Of a DNA stretch of 40,471 nucleotides, positions 8,609-15,709 are shown piece after piece. The stretch's first letter is position 1, and the number at the start of each line of letters is the position of its first letter. The stretch spans positions 1-40,471 of the forward strand of contig REEJ01000199.1 of the NCBI GenBank assembly GCA_007695125.1, in the 5' to 3' direction. Both the position numbers and the translations under genes were made by a program. The stretch comes from Trueperaceae bacterium (GTDB taxonomy: Bacteria; Deinococcota; Deinococci; Deinococcales; Trueperaceae). The notes beneath the pieces are model-generated. The model did no database searches and had not been told where the DNA came from. It saw only the letters and a list, made by a program, of their open reading frames with translations.

Positions 8609-9550
8609 ATGGCCAAGTTCATGGTGGTCGGCGACGCAACCGTCGACCAGATGTATTTCGTAGACGCCCTCCCTGAAGCCGGAGGAGAGGCCACGGCGTT
8701 GCGCGCCGTGATGGAGCCAGGCGGGGCCGGCGGCACGGTCGCCACCGCGCTGGCGCGACTCGGCCACGACGTGTCGATCGCCACCCGCGTGGGCACCGGA
8801 CCCTTCTCGACCCTGGCGATGCGCCACGTGCTCGCCAGCGGGGTGGATCCGAGCCTCGTGCAGCGCGACGAGCGGCTGCAGACGAGCAGCGTGACGATCC
8901 TCATCACGCCCGACACCCGGCGCACGATGATCTCGGCCGTCGGCGCCTCGCGCTACCTCGACTCCGCAGCGCTCGAGGCGCGTCACGTCAGCGAGTGCGA
9001 CGCCCTCGTGATGAGCGCCTACTCCCTGGTGGCCGGGCCGCAGCGCGAGTACGCCGTGCAGGCGCTCGCGTACGCGGCCGAGGCGGGGATCACCACCTTC
9101 GTGGACATGGGGACCGGCGCGGTCAACGCGCTGCACGGCAGGTTGCTGCCGCTGCTCCGGGGCGTGGACTACGTCCTGATGAACGAGCAGGAGCTCTTCT
9201 CGCTCACGGGCGAGGCGTCGATCTCCGACGCTGTGGCCGGCCTGCGGGCGCAAGGCATCGAACAGCTCGTCGTCAAGGTGGGCGAGATGGGCTCCATCGT
9301 CGTCACGCCCGATCTGACCGAGTTGGTCGAGGCGCTCGACGTCGACGACGTGGTGGACACCACGGGCGCCGGTGACTACTACACGGCCGCGTTCGCGCAC
9401 GGCGTGATGGCGGGTGCCGACTTGCTGGAGGCCGCCTGGCTCGGCAACGTCGCGGGGGCGCTCAACACCACGCGGGTGGGGGCGCAGAGCTTCCCGCTCG
9501 ACCGAGCGACGCTCGAGCGCCACGCGCTCGAGGGGCAGCGCACGCCCTGA
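8609..9550 (+). CDS. PfkB-family carbohydrate/nucleoside kinase
   Basis: 313-residue ribokinase-fold enzyme that phosphorylates a sugar or nucleoside hydroxyl with ATP. Seen: the N-terminal VVGDATVDQ strand, the glycine-rich substrate loop EPGGAGGTVATALARLG, the motif LMNEQEL, and the catalytic/anion-hole signature DTTGAGDYYTAAF near residues 250-262. The ATG at 8609 is preceded by AGGAGA; a GTG sits one codon upstream. The substrate is unknown: it could be ribose, fructose, a nucleoside or even pseudouridine, because psuG elsewhere in the window has no adjacent kinase, but nothing in the sequence proves that. Stop and next start overlap by one base (TGATG). Confidence 0.87.
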   Translation: MAKFMVVGDATVDQMYFVDALPEAGGEATALRAVMEPGGAGGTVATALARLGHDVSIATRVGTGPFSTLAMRHVLASGVDPSLVQRDERLQTSSVTILITPDTRRTMISAVGASRYLDSAALEARHVSECDALVMSAYSLVAGPQREYAVQALAYAAEAGITTFVDMGTGAVNALHGRLLPLLRGVDYVLMNEQELFSLTGEASISDAVAGLRAQGIEQLVVKVGEMGSIVVTPDLTELVEALDVDDVVDTTGAGDYYTAAFAHGVMAGADLLEAAWLGNVAGALNTTRVGAQSFPLDRATLERHALEGQRTP

Positions 9551-10512
9551 TGCGGGCGCTGCTGCTGGCCGCGCTGCTCGCGCTCGGCGGAACCGTCGGC
9601 GCGACCTCGTACGAGGCGCGCTTCGACGTCGCCTGGCGCCTCGTGGCCGAGCGCTACTGGGACCTCGACGCGATGGCCATCGACTGGGACGAGGCGCGCG
9701 TCGAGTACGGTCCCGCCGCCCGTGACGCCGCCGACGACGACGCCTTCTACACGGTGCTCGAAACGATGTACGAGCGCATCGGCGACGACCACACCGCCTT
9801 CGTCAGACCCGAGCGCGTGGCCGAGTTCAGGCAACGCTACGGCGACCTGCCGTGCCTGGGCGTGTTCGGCGTCGCGGGCGCCGGCGACGCGGCCGCGACG
9901 CCGCGGGCCGCCCCAGCGCTCCCCGATCCCTTGCTGCTCGCCGGGCCCGTCGCGTACGGGCTGCTCGGCGAGGCGACCGGGTACGTTCGGATCGACGACC
10001 TGGTGCGAGACGGCACGAGTCCAGGCGTGCGCAGCGCGGTCGACGACCTCCTGGCGCTTGGGGCCGAGTCCTTCGTCCTCGACCTGCGCGGCAACCCCGG
10101 TGGTCGTCTGGTCACGATGATGCAGGTCGCGGGCGTGTTCACGAGCGGCTTCCTGTGGCGCGCCGTGACCACCTGGTCGCTACCGGTCCCCTACCCAGCG
10201 CTGGGTGCCACGCTGACCGACGCGCCGCTCGCCGTGCTCGTCGACGGCGACGTGCACAGCGCCGCGGAGGGGTTGGCTGGAGCGCTGCAGATGAGCGGCA
10301 GGGCCATCATCGTCGGCGCGACGACGGCGGGCAACGTCGAGGCCGTGCTGCCGTTCTGCCTGCGTGACGGCTCGCAGGCCTGGGTCGCCACCGGCGTCCT
10401 GGCGCCGATCGGCGGTCCCACGTGGGAGGGGCGCGGGGTGACGCCCGACGTCGAGACCACCTCGGACGACGCCCTCGGCGCCGCGCTCGACGCCCTCACA
10501 GCCCGGCCGTGA
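9550..10512 (+). CDS. S41-family (C-terminal processing-type) peptidase, PDZ-less
   Basis: 320 residues with a signal peptide (MRALLLAALLALGGTVGATS), so probably periplasmic or membrane-anchored. The S41 core is clear: a helical N-terminal region with the GDDHTAFV motif, LDLRGNPGG, and the nucleophile region VDGDVHSAAEGLAGAL with Ser in HSAAE. The usual downstream lysine-containing motif of CtpA-type enzymes is replaced by GATTAGNVEA, as in tricorn/retinoid-binding-like S41 members, so the catalytic partner may differ. No recognisable PDZ domain lies between the helical part and the core; the intervening region is Ala/Gly-rich. It overlaps the kinase gene by one base and the hydrolase gene by four (GTGA), so the three are one operon. 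Confidence 0.82.
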   Translation: MRALLLAALLALGGTVGATSYEARFDVAWRLVAERYWDLDAMAIDWDEARVEYGPAARDAADDDAFYTVLETMYERIGDDHTAFVRPERVAEFRQRYGDLPCLGVFGVAGAGDAAATPRAAPALPDPLLLAGPVAYGLLGEATGYVRIDDLVRDGTSPGVRSAVDDLLALGAESFVLDLRGNPGGRLVTMMQVAGVFTSGFLWRAVTTWSLPVPYPALGATLTDAPLAVLVDGDVHSAAEGLAGALQMSGRAIIVGATTAGNVEAVLPFCLRDGSQAWVATGVLAPIGGPTWEGRGVTPDVETTSDDALGAALDALTARP

Positions 10513-11360
10513 GCGGGGCGACGGCCGACGCGCTCGAGCGCGTCGCAGATGGCGTGTTGCGCGTACCGCTCCGGACGCAGACCCTACCGCCCTTCACCCA
10601 CACCAACGCCTTCGTGCTGGCCTCGGACGGTGTCGGCGTGGTGGTCGACCCGGGAGCCGGCGACGCCACCGCGGTCGCGGCGCTGCGCGCGGCGCTCGAT
10701 GCCGCCGACGTCACGGCGCCGAAGGGCGTGCTCCTGACCCACACGCACCCCGACCACGTGGGCGGGGTCGACGCGTTGCGCTCGCTCTGGCCCGACCTGC
10801 AGGTGTGGGCGCCGGCCGCCGAACTCGGCCGCTGCGACAGCGCGTGGGGCGCGATCGGCGTGCGCCACGGCCGCAGGCTGACCCTCGGCGGCGCCGTGCT
10901 GACGCTCGTCGGCACGCCCGGCCATGCGCTCGACCACGTGGCCGTGTGGTGGTCGGCGCACCGCGTGCTGCTCGCCGGCGACCTCGTCGCCGGCGCGGGG
11001 TCGATCTGGGTCGGCGTGCCCGACGGCGACGTCAGCGCGTACCTGGCGTCGCTCGAACGCGCCGCCGCCCTCGACCCTGTGATCGTCGCGCCTGCGCACG
11101 GTCCGGTCAGGCGAGACGGCGCCACCGTCCTCCACGAAGCGCGCCGCCACCGCCTGGCGCGCGAAGCGAGCCTGCTCGAGGCACTGCAGGACGGGCCGGC
11201 GCGCATCGGCGCGTTGCGCGCGCGCCTCTACCCCGACCTACCCGAGGCGGCCTTCGATCTGGCCGAGCGCACGCTGCTGGCCCACCTGGCGAAGCTGATG
11301 CGCGAGCTGCGCGTCATGCACGTCGGAAGCGACGCAGACGGACCGTACGCGCTGGCGTGA
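10509..11360 (+). CDS. Metallo-beta-lactamase-fold hydrolase (LACTB2-like)
   Basis: 283-residue cytosolic two-metal hydrolase. Seen: the metal motif LLTHTHPDHVGG, the second histidine in GTPGHALDHVAVW, the bridging aspartate in LLAGDLVAG and the last histidine in VIVAPAHGPV, so the full ligand set is present. A C-terminal winged-helix-like tail (about residues 215-280) is typical of the LACTB2/glyoxalase-like subgroup, which includes hydrolases of thioesters and some nucleases. I cannot name the substrate. GTG start coupled to the preceding peptidase by GTGA. Converges with thrC 39 bases downstream. Confidence 0.82.
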   Translation: MSGATADALERVADGVLRVPLRTQTLPPFTHTNAFVLASDGVGVVVDPGAGDATAVAALRAALDAADVTAPKGVLLTHTHPDHVGGVDALRSLWPDLQVWAPAAELGRCDSAWGAIGVRHGRRLTLGGAVLTLVGTPGHALDHVAVWWSAHRVLLAGDLVAGAGSIWVGVPDGDVSAYLASLERAAALDPVIVAPAHGPVRRDGATVLHEARRHRLAREASLLEALQDGPARIGALRARLYPDLPEAAFDLAERTLLAHLAKLMRELRVMHVGSDADGPYALA

Positions 11361-11377
11361 CGGCGCCGCTCGGAGCC

Positions 11378-11400
11378 AGTGCGCTCGACGCCAGCGCGCT
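11378..11400. terminator. Short bidirectional hairpin between convergent genes
   Basis: AGTGCGCT and AGCGCGCT pair (eight pairs, one G-T) around a 7-base loop in the 39-base gap between the MBL-fold hydrolase and thrC; its last base is the first of the thrC stop complement. No T-run. Confidence 0.3.
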
Positions 11401-12722
11401 CAGAGAGCGTGGCGCAACCAGTCGCGCAGGGCGTCCGCCTCGGCGGCGATCGTGCCGTCAGGGCGGGCGCTCGGCAACGACTCGAGCGCGGGATGCGTCA
11501 CGCTGACGTCCGGCAGCGCCCGCGCCACGACCTCGGGGAACTTGGCGGGGTGTGCGGTCGCCACCACCAACGCTGGGCCCGCGATCGCAGCCGTGGAGCG
11601 CCGTCGCAGCCGCGCGAGCGCCTCGAGGCCGACGGCCGTATGGGGGCAGACGATCACACCGTGATCGAACCAGCAACGCCGGATCGCCTCGAGCGTGGCC
11701 TCGTCGTCGACGCCTGCACCGTGCACGGGGACGGGATACGCCCCGCCAGCGAACAGCGTGACGAGTCGCTCGAGGTTGCTGGGGGCTCCGACGTCCATCG
11801 CGTTCGACAGGGTGGCGACGGTGGCGGGCGCATCGCCGGCGGCCGCCTCGCCACGCAGCACGCGCGGGAAGTGGTCGTTGGCGTTGTGGGCGGCGACGAG
11901 GCCGCGCGGTGCGGCACCCATCGCCGCCGCCAGCAGCGCGGCGGCGAGGTTGCCGAGGTTGCCGCTCGGTACGACGCTCCACACGTCGCTGGCCGCGACA
12001 CCACACGCCCTCGCCCACTGCAACACGCCCCAGACGTGATAGGTCGTCTGTGGCAGCAAGCGGCCGACGTTGATCGAGTTGGCGCTGGTGAGATCGAGGT
12101 CGGCCAACGCCGGGTCGACGAGCGCCTGCTTCGCGAGCCGCTGGCAAGCGTCGAAGTCGCCCCGGACGGCGACGGCCATGACGCCCTCGCGCGGCTGCGT
12201 CAGTTGACGCTCCTGCACGGGGCTGACGCGCCCCTCCGGGTACAGCACGACGACGCGCAGGCCGTCGATGCCGGCAAAGCCGTCGGCCACGGCGCCGCCG
12301 GTGTCGCCCGAGGTGGCCACCAGCACCGTGGCCGTCTCGCCGCGGCGACGCAGGCTGCGCGCCAGCCAGCGACCCATCGTGCGGGCGGCGACGTCCTTGA
12401 ACGCCAAGGTGGGGCCGTGGTGCAGTTCGAGCAACGCCGTCTCGGTACCGAGTGGGCGCACGGGGACCTCGAAGTCGAGGGCGGAGCGCGCGTCGGCGAC
12501 CCATTCGTCGGCGTCGTGTGGGTCGAACCAGGGCCGCAGGACGGCGTCGATCACGTCGCCCCAGCGCTCGGCCTCGGCCCAGCCGGGCGCCAGTGACGGC
12601 ACGCGCGTGGGCACGTACAGGCCGCCGTCGGGCGCCAAGCCGCGGCGCAGCGCGTCCTCGAACGTGACGGGACGGCGTCCGGGGTCGCGGGTGCTGACGA
12701 ACGTGACCGCGGAGCGCGTCAT
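11400..12722 (-). CDS. thrC: Threonine synthase
   Basis: PLP enzyme converting O-phospho-L-homoserine to threonine and phosphate, the last step of threonine synthesis. 440 residues. The cofactor lysine is in LAFKDVAAR, the phosphate-binding region is ATSGDTGGAV, and the N-terminus (FVSTRDPGRRPVTFEDALRRGLAPDGGLYVP) is that of the longer E. coli/yeast-type threonine synthase rather than the short plant/Thermus type. The ATG overlaps the hom stop by four bases (ATGA), so hom and thrC form a coupled operon read right to left. The homoserine kinase gene (thrB) is not beside them. Confidence 0.95.
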   Translation of the reverse strand: MTRSAVTFVSTRDPGRRPVTFEDALRRGLAPDGGLYVPTRVPSLAPGWAEAERWGDVIDAVLRPWFDPHDADEWVADARSALDFEVPVRPLGTETALLELHHGPTLAFKDVAARTMGRWLARSLRRRGETATVLVATSGDTGGAVADGFAGIDGLRVVVLYPEGRVSPVQERQLTQPREGVMAVAVRGDFDACQRLAKQALVDPALADLDLTSANSINVGRLLPQTTYHVWGVLQWARACGVAASDVWSVVPSGNLGNLAAALLAAAMGAAPRGLVAAHNANDHFPRVLRGEAAAGDAPATVATLSNAMDVGAPSNLERLVTLFAGGAYPVPVHGAGVDDEATLEAIRRCWFDHGVIVCPHTAVGLEALARLRRRSTAAIAGPALVVATAHPAKFPEVVARALPDVSVTHPALESLPSARPDGTIAAEADALRDWLRHAL

Positions 12723-13735
12723 GCGACCTCGATGGGTTCGAAGTCGTCGGCCGCGGACGCCTCGGCCGGGGCGGGCACGCTGCGCTCGGGGGGCACTGGA
12801 CCCGGCCGTCCCGCGACGGCATCGAGCACGTCGGCCACCACGCCGCTGGCGGTGGCCTCGGCGCCGGCGCCGGGCCCGCTGATCACGACCTCGCCGACCG
12901 CGTCGCCGCGGTAGAGCAGCGCGTTCTTCCCGGACCGAGCCAGCACCAGCGCGTGGTCCGCGGGCAGCGCCACGGGACGCACGGCGACGCGCCAGCGTGC
13001 GCCATCGGACCACAGGCTGGCGACCAGACGCACGCGCGCGCCGCGCGCCGCGATGTCGGCGACCAGCGCCGGCCCGAGGCCGCGCACTCCGCGTACGTCG
13101 CGGCGCACCTCGTCCCACGCCAGCTCGGGGAGCGCGCACATGCGGGCCAGCAGCGTCAGCTTGTGAGCGGCGTCCACGCCGTCGACGTCGAGCGCCGGGT
13201 CGGCCTCCGCGTAGCCCAGGCGCTGCGCCTCCGCGAGCGCCACGTCGAAGGCCGTGCCGGCCTCGAGGCGCTCGATCAGGTACGCGCAGGTGCCGTTCAG
13301 GAGCGCGTGCAGCGCGATCGGGCTGGAGCCGCGCAGCGCCCCGGCGAGCGGCCCGACCACCGGCGTGCCGGCCATGACGGCGGCCTCGAAGCCGACCCGG
13401 CCCGCTCGGACCAACGGACCCCAGACGTCCCAGCGCTCGGCCAGCGCGGCCTTGTTCGCGCTCACCAGGCGGGCACCGCTCGCAGCGGCGCGCGCCATGA
13501 GCTCGGTGGCCACCTCGACGCCGCCCATGACGTCGACGACGACGTCCGCACCGGCGATCGCCGCGTCGGCATCGGTCGTCAGGCGCGGGGGACGCGTGCC
13601 GAGATCGCGGGGGACGTCGAGGTCGCGCACGAGCGCGGCGCTGAGTGCGAGTCCCGGCACGTTCTGGAGGCGGCGGATCGCGGCGGCGCCGACGGTTCCG
13701 GCCCCGAGGAAGGCGACGCGGTGCGTGGGTGGCAT
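12719..13735 (-). CDS. hom: Homoserine dehydrogenase (no ACT domain)
   Basis: Reduces aspartate semialdehyde to homoserine with NAD(P)H, feeding threonine and methionine synthesis. 338 residues: the Rossmann motif VAFLGAGTVGAAAI is at residues 7-20, SANKAALA marks the dinucleotide/substrate hinge, and the catalytic region holds LNGTCAYLIERLE and GYAEADPALDVDGVDAAHKL. The protein stops after the catalytic and small dimer regions, with no C-terminal ACT regulatory domain, so feedback control by threonine would have to act elsewhere. The ATG at 13735 follows a TACCTT -10 box by 7 nt, a leaderless arrangement. Divergent from ychF. Confidence 0.94.
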   Translation of the reverse strand: MPPTHRVAFLGAGTVGAAAIRRLQNVPGLALSAALVRDLDVPRDLGTRPPRLTTDADAAIAGADVVVDVMGGVEVATELMARAAASGARLVSANKAALAERWDVWGPLVRAGRVGFEAAVMAGTPVVGPLAGALRGSSPIALHALLNGTCAYLIERLEAGTAFDVALAEAQRLGYAEADPALDVDGVDAAHKLTLLARMCALPELAWDEVRRDVRGVRGLGPALVADIAARGARVRLVASLWSDGARWRVAVRPVALPADHALVLARSGKNALLYRGDAVGEVVISGPGAGAEATASGVVADVLDAVAGRPGPVPPERSVPAPAEASAADDFEPIEVA

Positions 13736-13742
13736 GCGGGGG

Positions 13743-13748
13743 AAGGTA
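13743..13748 (-). promoter_or_regulatory. -10 box of a leaderless promoter (hom-thrC)
   Basis: TACCTT on the minus strand, 7 nt before the hom ATG. It is part of a loose inverted repeat with the ychF -10 box (GAAGGTACC at 13742-13750 against GGTATCTTC at 13765-13773, one mismatch). Confidence 0.55.
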
Positions 13749-13766
13749 CCACGCGCGTTGCTCTGG

Positions 13767-13772
13767 TATCTT
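13767..13772 (+). promoter_or_regulatory. -10 box for ychF
   Basis: TATCTT; predicted start of transcription near 13779 gives a leader of about 70 nt. The leader contains a hairpin (GCGGGC/GCCCGC, roughly 13802-13815) before the GGGAG ribosome site. Confidence 0.45.
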
Positions 13773-13847
13773 CGACGCTTGGATGGCGCATGGCCCGCGC
13801 AGCGGGCCAGCCCGCTTTGCGGTGCCGCGCCCGGTCGGGAGCACTGC

Positions 13848-14945
13848 ATGGTCGGAATCGGCATCGTCGGCTTGCCCAACGTGGGCAAGAGCACCCTGTT
13901 CAACGCCATCACCAAGGCCAGCGTCGAGGCGGCCAACTACCCCTTCGCCACGATCGACAAGAACGTCGGCGTCGTCGCCGTGCCGGACGAGCGTCTCGAC
14001 GTCCTGGCCGACCTGTTCGTCAAGGCCGGGCGGCGGCCGCCGATCGTACCGACCACGGTGGAGTTCGTCGACATCGCCGGTCTGGTCAAGGGCGCCAGCC
14101 AGGGTGAGGGCCTCGGGAACCAGTTCCTCGCCCACATCCGCGAGGTCGCCGCGATCGCGCACGTGGTCCGCTGCTTCGAGGACGACAACGTCGTGCACGT
14201 CGCCGGGCGCGTCGACCCGTTGGCGGACATCGAGACGATCGAGACGGAACTCGCGCTCGCCGACTTGGCGACCCTGGAGCGGCGCGCCGAGCGGCTGCGC
14301 CGCGCCGTCAAGGCGAACCCCGACGAGGCCGTGCAGCTGCGTGAGGTGGAGACGCTCCAAGCGGCCCTCGAGGCGGGTCGCCAGGCCCGTGCCGTCCTGG
14401 TGGAGACGGGCTGGACGCTGCCCAGCGACCTGCAACTGCTGACGGCCAAGCCGGTGGTGTACGTATGCAACGTGTCGGAGGCCGATCTGCTGGGCGGCAA
14501 CGAGTGGGTCACGGCGGTGCAGGCGAAGGCCGCCGCAGAGGCGGCGGACGTCGTGGTGATCTCGGCGCAGATCGAGCGCGAGCTGGCCGAACTCACCGAC
14601 GGCGAGGCGCTGGAGTTCCTGACCGATCTCGGGCTCGAGCGCTCCGGTCTCGAGCGTCTGATCCACGCTGGGTACGACGTGCTCGGGTTGATCACGTACC
14701 TGACGGCCAGCGAGAAGGAGGTCAGGGCCTGGACCGTGCCACGCGGGGCGACGGCGCCTCGGGCGGCGGGCGCGATCCACAGCGACCTCGAGCGCGGCTT
14801 CATCCGGGCCGAGGTCATACACTGGACCAAGCTGCGTGAGGCCGGCAGCATGACCGCTGCCAGAGCGCGTGGTTGGGTGCGCACCGAGGGCAAGGCCTAC
14901 GTCATGCAGGACGGCGACGTGATGCACGTGCTCTTCAACGTCTGA
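13848..14945 (+). CDS. ychF: Redox/translation-associated ATPase YchF (Obg family)
   Basis: 365-residue Obg-type P-loop NTPase that binds the ribosome and is linked to oxidative-stress control. Seen: G1 GLPNVGKST (near residue 8), the switch region YPFATIDKNVG, G3 DIAGLVKGAS, and a G4 region reading NVSEADL instead of NKxD, the change that gives this family its preference for ATP. The C-terminal TGS domain is intact (about residues 280-365, ending HVLFNV). Start at the ATG preceded by GGGAG; the leader is about 70 nt, unlike the leaderless divergent hom gene. Full length for the family. Confidence 0.95.
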   Translation: MVGIGIVGLPNVGKSTLFNAITKASVEAANYPFATIDKNVGVVAVPDERLDVLADLFVKAGRRPPIVPTTVEFVDIAGLVKGASQGEGLGNQFLAHIREVAAIAHVVRCFEDDNVVHVAGRVDPLADIETIETELALADLATLERRAERLRRAVKANPDEAVQLREVETLQAALEAGRQARAVLVETGWTLPSDLQLLTAKPVVYVCNVSEADLLGGNEWVTAVQAKAAAEAADVVVISAQIERELAELTDGEALEFLTDLGLERSGLERLIHAGYDVLGLITYLTASEKEVRAWTVPRGATAPRAAGAIHSDLERGFIRAEVIHWTKLREAGSMTAARARGWVRTEGKAYVMQDGDVMHVLFNV

Positions 14946-14993
14946 CCCAGCGCTTCGTGTGCCTCGACCAGGTCACGATGGCGCGGCCGGGCG

Positions 14994-14999
14994 TAGGCT
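14994..14999 (+). promoter_or_regulatory. -10 box of a leaderless promoter (Crp/Fnr gene)
   Basis: TAGGCT, 5 nt before the ATG at 15005, within the 59-base gap after ychF. Confidence 0.5.
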
Positions 15000-15004
15000 T
15001 CGGC

Positions 15005-15709
15005 ATGACCCGAGAGGCCCTGACCACGACGCGACCGCGCGAGCCCCGACGCTTCGCGCGCGGCGACGTCCTGCTCTTCCCGGGTCCCGCCGATGGCGTC
15101 TGGCAGCTCCTAGACGGGCTCGCCCGCGTGCAGACCGTGGACGCCGACGGCAACGGACTCACCCTGCGATACGTCAAGCCCGGCGACTTCTTCGGCGAGG
15201 AGAGCCTGGTGGGTGGCCGCCGCGATTACTTCGTCGAGGCCGTCAGTGGCGTCACGGTCGCGCGCTGGCGGGTCGACGAGCTCGACGACGCGCTGCGCGA
15301 GGCACTGCTCGCGTCGTTCGCGCGGACCACCGCCGACCTGTACCGATCGCTCAGGCGCTGGTCCGGCAAGCGGCTGAAGGCGCGCGTCGCCGCCGAGCTG
15401 CTGGCCTTGACGGACACCCCGCTCGCATCGTGCGACGAACACGCCCCCACCGTGGTGCACGTGACGCACGACGACCTCGCGGCCGCCGTCGGCTCGGTCA
15501 GGGAGACCGTGACGAAGCTGCTCGGCGAGCTCCAGCGATCCGGCGCGGTCGTCGTGGGGTACGGCAAGGTGACGCTCGTCGACCCCGCCTCGCTGCGCTC
15601 GTTCGCCGACGGCGCGCAGCACGGCGGGGTCGCCGATGGAGAGGCTCAGAACACCGTGCCGATGCGGAACCCGAACACCCCGCCGCGGTTGCGCTCGCTG
15701 AAGCCGTAG
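15005..15709 (+). CDS. Crp/Fnr-family transcription regulator
   Basis: 234-residue dimeric DNA-binding regulator. The N-terminal cyclic-nucleotide-like beta-barrel spans about residues 15-120 (RGDVLLFPGPADGVWQLLDG; YVKPGDFFGEESLVGG). A coiled helix follows, then a winged helix at about 145-200 with HDDLAAAVGSVRETVTKLLGEL as the helix-turn-helix. The phosphate-binding site that in E. coli Crp carries an Arg-Ser pair reads GGRRDYFVEA here, so cAMP binding is not assured, and there are no Fnr-type N-terminal cysteines. About 30 residues beyond the usual end run into the bamA gene on the other strand (64-base overlap, 15646-15709). Leaderless start. Confidence 0.88.
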   Translation: MTREALTTTRPREPRRFARGDVLLFPGPADGVWQLLDGLARVQTVDADGNGLTLRYVKPGDFFGEESLVGGRRDYFVEAVSGVTVARWRVDELDDALREALLASFARTTADLYRSLRRWSGKRLKARVAAELLALTDTPLASCDEHAPTVVHVTHDDLAAAVGSVRETVTKLLGELQRSGAVVVGYGKVTLVDPASLRSFADGAQHGGVADGEAQNTVPMRNPNTPPRLRSLKP

